Source of the DNA: Nocardioides pini
Lineage (GTDB): Bacteria; Actinomycetota; Actinomycetes; Propionibacteriales; Nocardioidaceae
DNA length: 64,000 bases
Direction of reading: 5' to 3'
Assembly: GCF_026712185.1 (NCBI RefSeq)
Contig: NZ_JAPPUX010000001.1
Location: 1,178,001-1,242,000 of the forward strand
This document shows positions 8,421-17,543 of this stretch, one piece after another. The translations under genes and the position numbers were made by a program. The first letter of the stretch is position 1; every line of letters starts with the position of its first letter. The notes under the pieces are model-generated. The model was not told the origin of the DNA and did no database searches. It was given only the letters and a program-made list of their open reading frames with translations.

Positions 8421-9197
8421 ATGGAGTTCGTCTCGATCGACGTGACCGACGGGGTCGCGGTCCTGCGGCTCGACCGCCCGAAGATGAACGCGATCAGCGT
8501 CCAGGTCCAGGCAGACCTGCGCGAGGCCGCGGCCGAGCTGACCGAGCGCGACGACGTGCGCTCCGTGGTGCTCTGGGGCGGCGAGCGGGTCTTCGCCGCG
8601 GGCAACGACGTCAAGGAGATGGCGGACCTGACCTACTCCGACATGGTCAAGGTCTCCGCCTCGGTGAGCTCGGCGACCACCGCGATCGCGCGCATCCCGA
8701 AGCCCGTCATCGCAGCGGTCAACGGCTACGCCCTCGGCGGCGGCTGCGAGCTCGCCCTCGCCGCCGACCTGCGCTTCGCGGCCGAGGACGCCGTCCTCGG
8801 CCAGCCCGAGGTGCTGCTCGGCATCATCCCCGGAGCCGGCGGCACCCAGCGGCTCGCCCGGCTGGTCGGCACGTCGCGGGCGAAGGACATCATCTTCACC
8901 GGGCGCTTCGTCGCGGCCGACGAGGCGCTGCGCATCGGGCTGGTCGACCGGGTCGTCCCGGCGGACAAGGTGCTCGAGGAGTCGGTGGCGTACGCCTCCC
9001 AGTTCAGCGGGGCCGCCGCGCTCGCCGTCCGGGCCGCCAAGGAGTGCATCGACCGGGGCAGCGAGGTCGACCTCGACACCGGCCTGGAGATCGAGCGCCA
9101 GCAGTTCGCCGGGGTCTTCGCGACCGAGGACCGTACCCGCGGCATCACCTCGTTCGTTGAGAACGGACCGGGCAAGGCGACCTTCGTGGGGCGCTGA
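8421..9197 (+). CDS. Enoyl-CoA hydratase/isomerase (crotonase family)
   Basis: The 258-aa crotonase-fold protein hydrates trans-2-enoyl-CoA in beta-oxidation. The oxyanion-hole motif AAGNDVKEM and the segment NGYALGGGCELALAADLRFA carry the first catalytic Glu. QPEVLLGIIPGAGGTQRL carries the second. The C-terminus SFVENGPGKATFVGR is typical of PaaF/EchA8-type hydratases. AAGGAG lies 7 bp before the ATG. It is followed by a small membrane protein and etfBA, the electron acceptor pair for acyl-CoA dehydrogenases, so a fatty-acid oxidation context is likely. The exact substrate is not decided. Confidence 0.9.
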   Translation: MEFVSIDVTDGVAVLRLDRPKMNAISVQVQADLREAAAELTERDDVRSVVLWGGERVFAAGNDVKEMADLTYSDMVKVSASVSSATTAIARIPKPVIAAVNGYALGGGCELALAADLRFAAEDAVLGQPEVLLGIIPGAGGTQRLARLVGTSRAKDIIFTGRFVAADEALRIGLVDRVVPADKVLEESVAYASQFSGAAALAVRAAKECIDRGSEVDLDTGLEIERQQFAGVFATEDRTRGITSFVENGPGKATFVGR

Positions 9198-9235
9198 GCC
9201 CCCGACAGACCTCGACTGAGAAGGAAGACGACCAC

Positions 9236-9538
9236 GTGGCAACGAAGATCCGGGCGACGCTCGCCCAGCTGGTGTGGCTGGCGTGCGCGCTCGCGGCCCT
9301 GGTGCTCGCAGCCGGAGCGCTGCTGATCGCCCTGGACGCCAACAGGTCCAACGAGCTCGTCGACGCGGTCCTGCGGGCCGCGTCCTGGGTGGACCTGGAC
9401 GTGTTCTCGCGCCGGGACGGGATCAAGCAGTTCCGCGGGGAGGGCGCCGAGGTCAAGAACGCGCTCTTCAACTGGGGCCTGGCCGCGATCGCCTGGCTCG
9501 TGGTCGGACGCGTGCTCTATCGCGTCATCAAGCCCTGA
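9236..9538 (+). CDS. Small membrane protein with two TM segments
   Basis: The product is 100 aa, starting with GTG at 9236 behind AAGGAAG. A hydrophobic helix at about residues 10-37 (QLVWLACALAALVLAAGALL) and a second near 80-97 (WGLAAIAWLVVGRVLYRVI) flank a charged linker (DVFSRRDGIKQFRGEGAEVK). It resembles an unnamed family often found upstream of actinobacterial electron-transfer flavoprotein genes, but I cannot give a function. Confidence 0.65.
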   Translation: MATKIRATLAQLVWLACALAALVLAAGALLIALDANRSNELVDAVLRAASWVDLDVFSRRDGIKQFRGEGAEVKNALFNWGLAAIAWLVVGRVLYRVIKP

Positions 9539-9616
9539 CGGGCGCCCGGGCCGCGCTCGTCCCGGGTGGGACCGTGACAGTGCCACTGTGAGCGACCGCA
9601 CCCGGATGGCCATTCC

Positions 9617-9634
9617 GGTCGGTGCTGACCGACC
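9617..9634. promoter_or_regulatory. Candidate TetR-type operator upstream of etfBA
   Basis: GGTCGGT-GCTG-ACCGACC is an inverted repeat with perfect 7-bp arms, 56 bp before the etfB ATG and just ahead of a possible -10 (CATAGC near 9644). ACCGAC/GGTCGGT half-sites are seen in operators of TetR regulators of fatty-acid catabolism. No such regulator gene lies next to it. Confidence 0.4.
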
Positions 9635-9689
9635 AGTAACCTCATAGCCACATCCGAGTGCACAGGAGGGGCCGCGAGGCCACACCACC

Positions 9690-10490
9690 ATGAACATTGT
9701 TGTCTGTGTGAAGTACGTGCCGGACGCGACGGCCGACCGCAAGTTCGAGGACGACAACACCGTCGACCGCGTCGGCGTCGACGGCCTGCTGTCCGAGCTC
9801 GACGAGTACGCCGTGGAGCAGGCGCTGCAGTTCCGGGAGAAGCGCGAGGGCGAGGAGATCACCGTCACCGCGCTGACCGTCGGCCCCGAGAAGGCCGTCG
9901 ACGCGGTGCGCAAGGCGCTGCAGATGGGCGCCGACTCCGGTGTCCACGTCGTCGACGACGCGATCGCCGGCTCCGACTACCTCGGCACCTCCCTGGTGCT
10001 CGCCAAGGCGATCGAGAAGATCAAGGCCGACACCGGCGCGGACCTCGTGGTCTGCGGGATGGCGTCCACCGACGCCTCCGGCTCGGTCGTCCCGGCCATG
10101 CTCGCCGAGCGCCTGGGCATGCCGCAGGTGACCCTGGCCTCCGTCGTGGAGTCGCAGGGCGACCAGGTCCGGATCAAGCGCGACAACGAGGGCTCGACCG
10201 AGGTCATCGGCGCGACCCTGCCGATCGTGCTGTCGGTGACCGACCAGTCGGGCGAGGCCCGCTACCCGTCGTTCAAGGGCATCATGGCGGCGAAGAAGAA
10301 GCCGCTCGAGACGTGGTCGCTGACCGACCTCGGCCTCGACGCCGACCAGGTCGGCCTGTCGGTGGCCTACACGCAGGTCGAGGACACCACCGCCCGCCCG
10401 CCGCGCACGGCCGGCGAGATCGTCACCGACGAGGACGGCTCGGGCGCCGGTGCGCTGGTCGACTTCCTCGCGTCCAAGAAGTTCATCTGA
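9690..10490 (+). CDS. etfB: Electron transfer flavoprotein, beta subunit
   Basis: The 266-aa protein is the AMP-binding beta subunit of ETF, which takes electrons from acyl-CoA dehydrogenases. The N-terminus MNIVVCVKYVPDATADRKF is diagnostic. AVEQALQFRE, VTALTVGPEKAVDAVRKAL and DLVVCGMASTDASGSVVPAM follow, and the conserved ETF-beta loop near KRDNEGSTEVI is present. The start has AGGAGGGG upstream. The alpha subunit begins 13 bp after the stop. Confidence 0.95.
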   Translation: MNIVVCVKYVPDATADRKFEDDNTVDRVGVDGLLSELDEYAVEQALQFREKREGEEITVTALTVGPEKAVDAVRKALQMGADSGVHVVDDAIAGSDYLGTSLVLAKAIEKIKADTGADLVVCGMASTDASGSVVPAMLAERLGMPQVTLASVVESQGDQVRIKRDNEGSTEVIGATLPIVLSVTDQSGEARYPSFKGIMAAKKKPLETWSLTDLGLDADQVGLSVAYTQVEDTTARPPRTAGEIVTDEDGSGAGALVDFLASKKFI

Positions 10491-10503
10491 GGAGCAGCCA
10501 GAG

Positions 10504-11457
10504 ATGTCTGAGGTTCTTGTTGTAGTCGACCACGCCGACGGCGAGGTCAAGAAGCCCACCTACGAGCTGCTCACGATCGCGCGCCGCCTCGGCGAGCCGT
10601 CCGCGGTGTTCTTCGGCTCGCCCGAGCAGGGCGACACGGTGGCGGAGAAGGTCAAGAAGTACGGCGCCGCGAAGGTCTACGTCGTCGACGACGCCCAGAT
10701 CAAGGGCTACCTGGTCGCGCCGAAGGCCGAGGCGCTGCAGCAGCTGGCCGAGAAGACCAGCCCGGCCGCGGTCCTGCTGCCGTCGACGTTCGAGAACAAG
10801 GAGGTCGCCGGTCGCCTGGCGATCAAGCTGGGCTCGGGCCTGATCACCGACGCCGTCGACGTCGCCGAGGGTGGCGTCACGACCCAGTCGGTGTTCGCCG
10901 GCAACTACACCGTGCAGGCGAAGGTCACCACCGGCACGCCGATCATCACGGTCAAGCCGAACTCGGCCGCCCCCGAGGAGGCCGACGGCGCGGGTGCGGT
11001 CGAGGCGTTCGCCGCGACCATCTCCGACGTCGCGAAGACCGCCCAGGTCGTCGCCACCCAGCCGCGCCAGTCCACGGGCCGGCCCGAGCTGACCGAGGCC
11101 GCGATCGTGGTCTCCGGCGGTCGTGGCACCGGCGGCAACTTCGAGCCGGTCGAGGGCTTCGCCGACTCGCTCGGAGCGGCCGTGGGTGCCTCGCGCGCCG
11201 CGGTCGACTCCGGCTGGATGCCGCACGCCTTCCAGGTCGGTCAGACCGGCAAGACGGTCTCCCCGCAGCTCTACGTCGCCAACGGCATCTCGGGTGCGAT
11301 CCAGCACCGTGCCGGCATGCAGACCTCGAAGACCATCGTCGCGGTCAACAAGGACCCCGAGGCGCCGATCTTCGAGCTCGTCGACTTCGGTGTCGTGGGC
11401 GACCTGCACACGGTCCTGCCCGCCGCCACGCAGAAGATCACCGAGCGCAAGGGCTGA
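10504..11457 (+). CDS. etfA: Electron transfer flavoprotein, alpha subunit
   Basis: The 317-aa FAD-binding subunit forms a heterodimer with EtfB. The N-terminal domain ([35 protein letters not shown]) is followed by the C-terminal FAD domain: [58 protein letters not shown] and [35 protein letters not shown] precedes the ATG. A strong hairpin follows the stop, so etfBA ends there. Confidence 0.96.
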   Translation: MSEVLVVVDHADGEVKKPTYELLTIARRLGEPSAVFFGSPEQGDTVAEKVKKYGAAKVYVVDDAQIKGYLVAPKAEALQQLAEKTSPAAVLLPSTFENKEVAGRLAIKLGSGLITDAVDVAEGGVTTQSVFAGNYTVQAKVTTGTPIITVKPNSAAPEEADGAGAVEAFAATISDVAKTAQVVATQPRQSTGRPELTEAAIVVSGGRGTGGNFEPVEGFADSLGAAVGASRAAVDSGWMPHAFQVGQTGKTVSPQLYVANGISGAIQHRAGMQTSKTIVAVNKDPEAPIFELVDFGVVGDLHTVLPAATQKITERKG

Positions 11458-11472
11458 ACCGCACCACGCTCG

Positions 11473-11508
11473 ACGAACGCCCCCGTCCGCTCGGTCGGGG
11501 GCGTTCGT
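11473..11508. terminator. Terminator hairpin after etfA
   Basis: The arms ACGAACGCCCCCG and CGGGGGCGTTCGT form a perfect 13-bp stem with a 10-nt loop, 15 bp after the etfA stop. No T-run follows. It also lies just beyond the stop of the convergent secreted-protein gene, so it may serve both. Confidence 0.75.
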
Positions 11509-11523
11509 GCGTCCGGAGCACGG

Positions 11524-13071
11524 TCACCAGGTCCGCGCCCGCGCCTTCCACTCGCCGTCGCGCCGCACGATGCGCACGACCTGCCCGCGGTCGATCCGGG
11601 TGCTGATCATGTCGAAGCTGCCGGGCGCGCCGTAGGACTGGTCCGCGTCGCTGCACCTGCCCGGGGTCGGCTTCCCGACCCTCCCGAGCCTCTCCGTCCC
11701 GGTCGAGGACAGGTGCTCGAGGAGCACCGGCCACCGTCGTGATCCGGTCGTCGCGACCAGGCGCACGGCTGCCTCAGGCCCGTCCGGAACCACCACGTCG
11801 CAGCGTCCGCGGACGCCGCCCGGCAGGGTGACGACGCCCCGTTCGGGCGAGATCACGTGGGTGCTGGTGGGGCCGGGCACGGCGACGTACCGCCCGTCGC
11901 GGGACTGGCCCAGCGGCCGTGGGCCCATCCGCAGCGCCTGCCACGACAGGCCGTCGCGGGTGGTGAGCGCCACGTTCTCGTCGTGACAGCTCAGGACGGC
12001 GACGAGCACCGCGGGGGCGTCCTCCGGGTCGGCGTCGCTCCAGCGGCACCGCACGCCCGACTCGTACGCCACCGTCGCCGGGCCCCAGGCCTGGGCGACC
12101 GGGTCGTACACCTGGGCGCGCACCTTCCGGCCCCGGCGCGAGCCGAGGGCGACGAGCGGGGCGTCCGGCGCGGTGAGGAACTCGGTGTATAGGCGCCCCT
12201 CGTGGCGGACCAGGCCGGGCGCGGAGGCCGGTGCGACCCGGGTGACGGCCCACGGCGACCCGGCGTCCGGGCGCGAGATCACGGCGACGGAGGCGGGGTC
12301 GCTGAAGTCCCCGAACACGACGGTGTCGGCGTCGACGTTGGCGAAGCTGCGGTCCTGGCACGCGTCGTCGACGTCGACGTCCTGACGCACCGGCGTGGTG
12401 TCCCCCGTGCGGCTCAGCGCGACCAGGGCGCACCTGCGGCGCGAGACGTTGGCGCCGTACAGGTACGACACGAGGGCGTCGTCGGTGATGGTCACGGTCG
12501 TCGTGTACTCCTGGCCCGGCGTCTCGAGCCGGTGCCGGACGAATCCCTCCGGGCCGAAGGTCACGTAGCCCGCGGACTCCGGGTAGACCGCCCGTCGGCC
12601 GTCGGGGGAGATGCCCGGCTCCTCGTACGCCTCGCCCTCGAGCTCGTACGACACCCAGCTCACCGTGTCGGCCGACCACAGCGCGCGCGAGGCCACCGGC
12701 GCCTGGTCGTCGGAGTACCCGCCGCGATCGCACTCCGCGACGAGCGCCACCGCCCCGTTGGCCGTCCGCGCCTCGACGTCCCCGCAGTAGAGGCGTTTCT
12801 CGCCCAGCACCACCACCGGGCCGGCCCACGCGCCGGTCGCCGCGTCCCGGCGCCTCGCGCGGACGGTGCGGTAGCTCTCCGAGGCCCACACACGGAGCAG
12901 GTCGCCGTCGGCGAGGACGAGCTCGACCCCACGCTCGATCTCCCTCGGCAGGTCGGCGACCCCGGGGACGTCCCCGGCCGGTGTGGACGCTGGCGCGGCG
13001 CCCGAGGTCGAGCCGCTCAGGACAGCCGCCGTCGTCGCCAGCGCGACGATCACCCCCGTGATGCGAGACAT
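11524..13071 (-). CDS. Secreted protein of unknown function, beta-propeller-like
   Basis: The product is 515 aa. The N-terminus [20 protein letters not shown] is a signal peptide with a likely cleavage site near residue 26 (GAA-PA). The mature part is beta-rich with recurring Trp/Tyr/Gly-Asp motifs ([43 protein letters not shown]) and several Cys that could pair outside the cell, suggesting a WD40/TolB-like propeller. I see no catalytic signature. Its promoter is leaderless: TAGGGT ends six bases before the ATG at 13071, back to back with the proA promoter. Confidence 0.7.
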   Translation of the reverse strand: MSRITGVIVALATTAAVLSGSTSGAAPASTPAGDVPGVADLPREIERGVELVLADGDLLRVWASESYRTVRARRRDAATGAWAGPVVVLGEKRLYCGDVEARTANGAVALVAECDRGGYSDDQAPVASRALWSADTVSWVSYELEGEAYEEPGISPDGRRAVYPESAGYVTFGPEGFVRHRLETPGQEYTTTVTITDDALVSYLYGANVSRRRCALVALSRTGDTTPVRQDVDVDDACQDRSFANVDADTVVFGDFSDPASVAVISRPDAGSPWAVTRVAPASAPGLVRHEGRLYTEFLTAPDAPLVALGSRRGRKVRAQVYDPVAQAWGPATVAYESGVRCRWSDADPEDAPAVLVAVLSCHDENVALTTRDGLSWQALRMGPRPLGQSRDGRYVAVPGPTSTHVISPERGVVTLPGGVRGRCDVVVPDGPEAAVRLVATTGSRRWPVLLEHLSSTGTERLGRVGKPTPGRCSDADQSYGAPGSFDMISTRIDRGQVVRIVRRDGEWKARARTW

Positions 13072-13109
13072 GGCGCCACCCTAGGCTCGCCCGCCCTACG
13101 CTGGACAGC

Positions 13110-14360
13110 ATGAGCAGCGAGGACGCGGTGCGCGAGGTCGCCGGCCGGGCCCGGGCCGCGAGCCACGAGCTGGCCACGGCCACGCGGGCGACCAAGGACG
13201 CCGCGCTGCACGCGATGGCCGACGCGCTGGTGGCCTCGGCGGCGGACGTCCTGGCCGCCAACGCCGAGGACGTCGTCCGCGCCGAGGCCGCCGGCACGCC
13301 TGCCAACATCGTCGACCGCCTCCGCCTCGACGAGTCCCGCCTCGAGGCGATGGCCCAGGGCCTGCGCGACGTGGCCGGCCTGCCCGACCCCGTCGGGGAG
13401 GTCCTGCGCGGCAGCACGCTGGCCAACGGCCTGGAGCTGCGGCAGGTGCGGGTGCCGTTCGGGGTGGTCGGGATGATCTACGAGGCACGCCCGAACGTCA
13501 CCGCCGATGCCGCCGGGATCTGCCTGAAGTCCGGCAACGCGGTGCTGCTGCGCGGCTCCTCCAGCGCCCGGTCCAGCAACGCCGCGATCGTCGAGGCGAT
13601 GCGCGGCGCGGTGGGCGGCAGCGGCCTGCCGGAGGACGTCGTACAGCTGGTGCCGGGCGACACCCACGACAGCGTCAAGGCGCTGATGCGTGCCCGCGGG
13701 CTCGTCGACGTGCTCATCCCGCGCGGGGGAGCGGGGCTGATCCGCAGCGTGGTCGAGGAGTCGACCGTGCCGGTCATCGAGACCGGCGTCGGCAACTGCC
13801 ACGTCTACGTCGACGCCTCGGCGGACCTCGAGCAGGCGCTCGCGGTGGTGCTCAACTCCAAGACCCACCGCACCAGCGTCTGCAACGCGGCCGAGTCGCT
13901 CCTCGTCCACGAGGACGTCGCCGACGAGTTCCTGCCCGCCGTGGTCGAGGCCCTGCAGGCGGCCGGGGTGCTCATCCACGGCGACAGCGCGTTCGCGGAG
14001 TACGACGACGTGGTGCCGGCGACCGACGAGGACCACGCCGCCGAGTTCCTCGGCCTCGAGATCTCCGCCGCCGTCGTCCCCGACGTGGAAGGGGCGATCG
14101 CCCACATCCGCCGTTGGTCGTCGGGCCACACCGAGGCGATCCTCGCCCGCGACCAGGCGACGATCCGGCGCTTCGTGGCCGCGGTGGACTCGGCCGCGGT
14201 GATGGTCAACGCCTCGACCCGCTTCACCGACGGCGGGGAGTTCGGGTTCGGCGCCGAGATCGGCATCTCCACCCAGAAGCTGCACGCCCGCGGCCCGATG
14301 GGGCTGCCGGAGATGACGTCGAGCAAGTACGTCGTGGTCGGCGAGGGCCACGTCAGGTGA
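13110..14360 (+). CDS. proA: Gamma-glutamyl phosphate reductase (glutamate-5-semialdehyde dehydrogenase)
   Basis: The enzyme reduces gamma-glutamyl phosphate with NADPH to glutamate-5-semialdehyde, the second step of proline synthesis. The 416-aa product has the family landmarks: [35 protein letters not shown] and [16 protein letters not shown] with the catalytic Cys at about residue 230. [20 protein letters not shown] and a C-terminal [10 protein letters not shown] follow. It starts leaderless behind TACGCT (13097-13102) and precedes the nadD-rsfS group, a common actinobacterial order. Confidence 0.96.
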   Translation: MSSEDAVREVAGRARAASHELATATRATKDAALHAMADALVASAADVLAANAEDVVRAEAAGTPANIVDRLRLDESRLEAMAQGLRDVAGLPDPVGEVLRGSTLANGLELRQVRVPFGVVGMIYEARPNVTADAAGICLKSGNAVLLRGSSSARSSNAAIVEAMRGAVGGSGLPEDVVQLVPGDTHDSVKALMRARGLVDVLIPRGGAGLIRSVVEESTVPVIETGVGNCHVYVDASADLEQALAVVLNSKTHRTSVCNAAESLLVHEDVADEFLPAVVEALQAAGVLIHGDSAFAEYDDVVPATDEDHAAEFLGLEISAAVVPDVEGAIAHIRRWSSGHTEAILARDQATIRRFVAAVDSAAVMVNASTRFTDGGEFGFGAEIGISTQKLHARGPMGLPEMTSSKYVVVGEGHVR

Positions 14361-14390
14361 TCGTCCGACGGTGCCGGTAGGGTGAGCGCC

Positions 14391-14537
14391 ATGCTGAGCA
14401 CCGTCATCACGCTGGCCGCCGAGGCCGAGAGCGAGCCTGCCGTCCACCCCTACGTCGTGGGTGCCATCGCCCTGGGGCTGCTGCTCGTCCTGCTGCTGGC
14501 CGTGGTCTCCTTCGGTGGCGGTCGCGAGCACAGCTGA
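14391..14537 (+). CDS. 48-aa single-TM protein between proA and nadD
   Basis: This is a very short gene: [20 protein letters not shown], then one hydrophobic helix (about residues 21-41, [20 protein letters not shown]), ending GGGREHS. TAGGGT (14378-14383) lies seven bases before the ATG, giving a leaderless start. The stop is four bases before the GTG of nadD, so the two are probably cotranscribed. The function is unknown. The C-terminal Gly-Arg tail after the helix suggests an inner-membrane anchor. Confidence 0.6.
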   Translation: MLSTVITLAAEAESEPAVHPYVVGAIALGLLLVLLLAVVSFGGGREHS

Positions 14538-14541
14538 GCCG

Positions 14542-15222
14542 GTGACCGGTCCCGTGGGGCAGCGTCGCGTCGGGGTGATGGGCGGCACCTTCGACCCCAT
14601 CCACCACGGCCACCTCGTGGCCGCGTCCGAGGTGCAGGCCTGGTTCGACCTCGACGAGGTCGTGTTCGTGCCCACCGGCGACCCGTGGCAGAAGAGCGAC
14701 CGGGAGGTCACCCCTGCCGAGCACCGCTACCTGATGACGGTGGTCGCGACCGCGGCCAACCCACGCTTCAACGTCTCCCGGGTCGACATCGACCGCGCCG
14801 GCAAGACCTACACGATCGACACGCTCCGCGACCTCAAGGCCCAGATGCCCGACGCCGAGCTGTTCTTCATCACCGGCGCCGACGCGCTCGCCGACATCTT
14901 CACCTGGCGTGACGCCGACGAGCTGTTCGACCTCGCCAACTTCGTCGGCTGCACCCGGCCCGGCTACGAGATGGACCCCGCGGCCCTCGCCAAGATCCCG
15001 GCCGACCGCGTGACCATGGTCGAGATCCCCGCCCTCGCGATCTCCTCCACCGACTGCCGCGAGCGCAAGCGTCGCGGCGAGCCCGTCTGGTACCTCGTGC
15101 CCGACGGCGTCGTCCAGTACATCGCCAAGCACGACCTCTACACGGCCACGGGTGCCACCGCCCGCCACCGGGCCCGCCCCGCCCCGAGCGCCGGCCCCAC
15201 CACCAGCAAGGACTCCGCATGA
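14542..15222 (+). CDS. nadD: Nicotinate-nucleotide adenylyltransferase
   Basis: The enzyme adenylates nicotinate mononucleotide in NAD synthesis. The product is 226 aa from GTG 14542. The nucleotidyltransferase signature [15 protein letters not shown] has the T/HxGH motif. [47 protein letters not shown] and the C-terminal [20 protein letters not shown] (the ISST/R motif) follow. The C-terminal 25 residues are an Ala/Pro-rich extension. The last four bases overlap rsfS (ATGA). A start at an internal GTG nearer VGVMGG is possible. Confidence 0.93.
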   Translation: MTGPVGQRRVGVMGGTFDPIHHGHLVAASEVQAWFDLDEVVFVPTGDPWQKSDREVTPAEHRYLMTVVATAANPRFNVSRVDIDRAGKTYTIDTLRDLKAQMPDAELFFITGADALADIFTWRDADELFDLANFVGCTRPGYEMDPAALAKIPADRVTMVEIPALAISSTDCRERKRRGEPVWYLVPDGVVQYIAKHDLYTATGATARHRARPAPSAGPTTSKDSA

Positions 15223-15578
15223 CTGCCACCGACCACGCCCTCGAGCTCGTCGCCGTCGCGGCCCAGGCCGCGCACGACAAGAAGGCCGACCAGGTCCTGG
15301 CCTTCGACGTCAGCGACCAGCTCGCCATCACCGACGCCTTCGTGCTGGCCAGCGCCAACAACGAGCGGGCCGTCGGCGCGATCGTCGACGAGGTGGAGGA
15401 CAAGCTCCGTGAGGCGGGCGCCAAGCCGATCCGTCGCGAGGGGCACAAGGAGGGCCGCTGGGTGCTCCTCGACTACGGCGAGATCGTGGTCCACGTGCAG
15501 CACGAGGAGGAGCGGTCCTTCTACGCCCTCGAGCGCCTCTGGAGCGACTGCCCGCTCATCCCGCTGACCCTCGCGTGA
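15219..15578 (+). CDS. rsfS: Ribosome silencing factor
   Basis: This 119-aa protein binds L14 of the 50S subunit and blocks subunit joining when nutrients are scarce. Its landmarks are [60 protein letters not shown] and a C-terminal [10 protein letters not shown]. It overlaps nadD and the next gene by 4 bp each, so translation is probably coupled. Confidence 0.95.
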   Translation: MTATDHALELVAVAAQAAHDKKADQVLAFDVSDQLAITDAFVLASANNERAVGAIVDEVEDKLREAGAKPIRREGHKEGRWVLLDYGEIVVHVQHEEERSFYALERLWSDCPLIPLTLA

Positions 15579-16201
15579 GGCGCCTGGTCCTGCTCCGCCA
15601 CGGCCGCACGGAGTGGAACGACACGGGGCGAGCGCAGGGCCACGCCGACGTGCCCCTCGACGCGACGGGTGAGGCGCAGGCCAAGGCGGTCGCGCCGGTC
15701 CTGGCGGCGCTGTCACCGGTCGCCCTCTGGTCGTCCGACCTCGCCCGGGCCGCCGGCACCGCTGCCGTGGTCGCCGCCGAGGCCGGGCTGGAGCCGGTCC
15801 TCGACGCCCGCCTGCGCGAGTTCGACGTCGGCCCGCACCGCGTCGGGCTGACCGACGAGCAGTACGCCGCCGCCCACCCCGAGGAGCACGCGGCCCTGGT
15901 CGCGGGTGACGTCGCGGCCGTCCCCGGGCGCGAGACGCCGGACGACGTCCTGGCGCGCTTCCTGCCCGCGCTGGCGGCGTACGCCGACACGCTGGGGGAG
16001 GACGAGACCGGTGTCGTCGTGTCGCACGGCGCGGCGCTGCGCGTGGCGGTCCCGGCCTTCCTCGGCTGGCGCGGCGAGGTCGCGGAGTCCCTCGGGGTGC
16101 TGGCCAACTGCGGCTGGGTGGTGCTCGAGCACTCGGCGTCGACCTGGACCGGAGGGATCGTGAGGTGGCGCCTGTCGGCGTGGAACCGGGTCGTGGGGTG
16201 A
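15575..16201 (+). CDS. Histidine phosphatase family protein
   Basis: The 208-aa protein has the phosphoglycerate-mutase-like phosphatase fold. The phosphohistidine motif LLRHGRTEWNDTGRAQGHAD is at residues 6-25. LWSSDLARAAGTA, the acid-region LREFDVGPHRVG and a second His in VVVSHGAALRVA complete the active site. It begins with a GTG that overlaps rsfS. The substrate is not identifiable; the nadD-rsfS neighbours are conserved but do not define it. Confidence 0.88.
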   Translation: MRRLVLLRHGRTEWNDTGRAQGHADVPLDATGEAQAKAVAPVLAALSPVALWSSDLARAAGTAAVVAAEAGLEPVLDARLREFDVGPHRVGLTDEQYAAAHPEEHAALVAGDVAAVPGRETPDDVLARFLPALAAYADTLGEDETGVVVSHGAALRVAVPAFLGWRGEVAESLGVLANCGWVVLEHSASTWTGGIVRWRLSAWNRVVG

Positions 16202-16668
16202 GCGACCGCGCCCGCGAGGTCGACGTGGCGCTCAGCCGCCAGCTCGCGAAGGTGATGGACGACGCCGTCACCGTGCCCGGCACCCGCGTCGGGGTCGGCC
16301 TCGACGCCGTGATCGGCCTCGTGCCCGGCATCGGCGACGCCGTCGGCAGCGCCCTCTCCGGCGTGATCGTCCGCGATGCCGTCCGGGCGCGGGTCCCGAT
16401 GGCGGTGCTGGCCCGGATGGGGCTCAACCTCATCGTCGATGCCCTGCTGGGCCTGGTCCCCGGGTTCGGCGACCTCCTCGACGTCGCCCACCGGGCCAAC
16501 CGCAGGAACGTCCGCCTGCTCATGCGCGAGATCGAGCGCCAGCCGCTGCGCGAGCCGCCGAGCACGGCGTACGTGATCGGTGCCGTCGCGCTCATGCTCG
16601 TCCCGGTGCTCGCCGGGGTGGCCGTGGCGGTGCTCGGGTTGTGGCTGCTCTGGCGCTGGCTGACCTGA
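16198..16668 (+). CDS. DUF4112 membrane protein
   Basis: The 156-aa product starts at GTG 16198, overlapping the preceding stop. The DUF4112 pattern is clear: TRVGVGLDAVIGLVPGIGDA near residues 25-45, LNLIVDALLGLVPGFGDLLD near 80-100 and a C-terminal transmembrane helix (VIGAVALMLVPVLAGVAVAV). The paired GLVPGxGD motifs suggest two re-entrant or amphipathic hairpins. The family's function is unknown. It is the last gene of the nadD operon before the tRNA. Confidence 0.85.
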   Translation: MSDRAREVDVALSRQLAKVMDDAVTVPGTRVGVGLDAVIGLVPGIGDAVGSALSGVIVRDAVRARVPMAVLARMGLNLIVDALLGLVPGFGDLLDVAHRANRRNVRLLMREIERQPLREPPSTAYVIGAVALMLVPVLAGVAVAVLGLWLLWRWLT

Positions 16669-16704
16669 TCGGGACAGGCTCCCGACGCAAGGGGGGACCC
16701 CGAT

Positions 16705-16734
16705 TTCACCTGCCGGTCAGGTGTCGGCTAATGT
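16705..16734 (+). promoter_or_regulatory. Probable tRNA-Ala promoter
   Basis: TTCACC (16705-16710) and TAATGT (16729-16734) are 18 bp apart and lie 12 bp in front of the tRNA. The -10 is good and the -35 is weak. Confidence 0.45.
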
Positions 16735-16745
16735 TCTCGACCGTT

Positions 16746-16821
16746 GGGGCTGTGGCGCAGCTGGTAGCGCATCTGCATGGCATGCAGAGGGTCAGGGGTT
16801 CGAGTCCCCTCAGCTCCACCA
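16746..16821 (+). tRNA. tRNA-Ala (anticodon GGC)
   Basis: The 76-nt cloverleaf has an acceptor stem GGGGCTG/CAGCTCC with one G-U pair, a D-stem GCGC/GCGC and an anticodon stem TCTGC/GCAGA. The loop ATGGCAT places GGC at 34-36. A T-arm AGGGG-TTCGAGT-CCCCT and an encoded CCA end (16819-16821) follow. It decodes GCC, by far the most used Ala codon here. Confidence 0.97.
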
Positions 16822-16824
16822 ACG

Positions 16825-16854
16825 AGAAGGCCCGCGGATGTCCGCGGGCCTTCT
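16825..16854. terminator. Terminator after tRNA-Ala
   Basis: AGAAGGCCCGCGGA and TCCGCGGGCCTTCT are a perfect 14-bp inverted repeat around a 2-nt centre, three bases after the tRNA CCA end. It also faces the end of the convergent TetR gene. Confidence 0.8.
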
Positions 16855-16881
16855 GCCGTTCTCCCGGCGCGCGCCGGGGGC

Positions 16882-17502
16882 TCAGGAGGAGGCGGCGGGG
16901 TCACGACCGGTGACGAGCCCCGCGCAGAACAGCTCGGCGAACAGCTGCACGTCGTCCTCGTCGAGGCCCTTCGACCCGGCGAGCGGGCTCGTCTGCACCC
17001 CCAGGAACGCGGCCAGGAGCATGACCGCGGTCCGTGCGGGGTCGAGGTCGGACCGCAGGCGCCCCAGCCGTTGCTCGGCGGCCAGGAAGTCGGCGAGCAG
17101 GAGCGGCGGTCCGCCCGTCGACCGCAGGGCGTCGACGAGCTCCTCACGCGACAGGTCCTCGACCGGGCGCATCACGTGCGGCGAGGCCTCCTCGAGCGGG
17201 AGCACCGCCTCGCGCAACCGGGAGAGCTGGGTCAGCGTCTCCGCCAGGAGCTCCACGACCGGCGCGCTCCCGGCTCGTCCGGGGAGCTGCTCCATCCACT
17301 CGGTCACGTCGCGCTGGCCGGCCATCACGGCCGCGGCGAAGAGGGCCTTCTTGTCCGGGAAGTGCCGGTAGATCGTGCCTTCCGAGACGCCGGCTCGCTC
17401 CGCGATCGCCTTCGTCGTGGCGCCGTGGTATCCGGCCTCCGCGACCAGCTCCGTCGTGGCGCGGATGAGCGCGGCCTGGGTGCGCCGGGACCTCTCCTGC
17501 AT
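16882..17502 (-). CDS. TetR family transcriptional regulator, third gene of the ABC operon
   Basis: The 206-aa protein has the TetR HTH at residues 8-55: RRTQAALIRATTELVAEAGY, TTKAIAERAGVSEGTIYRHF, PDKKALFAA. The C-terminal helical ligand domain is not diagnostic. It starts 41 bp after the permease stop on the same strand, so it is probably made from the ABC operon message. The 26-bp palindrome at 19316-19341, in the operon leader, is its likely operator, which would make exporter and repressor a self-limiting unit. Confidence 0.88.
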   Translation of the reverse strand: MQERSRRTQAALIRATTELVAEAGYHGATTKAIAERAGVSEGTIYRHFPDKKALFAAAVMAGQRDVTEWMEQLPGRAGSAPVVELLAETLTQLSRLREAVLPLEEASPHVMRPVEDLSREELVDALRSTGGPPLLLADFLAAEQRLGRLRSDLDPARTAVMLLAAFLGVQTSPLAGSKGLDEDDVQLFAELFCAGLVTGRDPAASS

Positions 17503-17543
17503 CTCCGTCCGTCCTGTCGTCGTGGTGGAGGCACGTTACGGGC

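Noticed and set aside
8328-9242. Upstream extension of the glgX frame
   Set aside because: The extension is antisense to the enoyl-CoA hydratase and lacks similarity to debranching enzymes. The ATG at 8327 gives the normal N-terminus.
16746-16821. tRNA-Ala as an integration site
   Set aside because: No duplicated tRNA 3' end or integrase is found nearby, and the flanking genes are ordinary.
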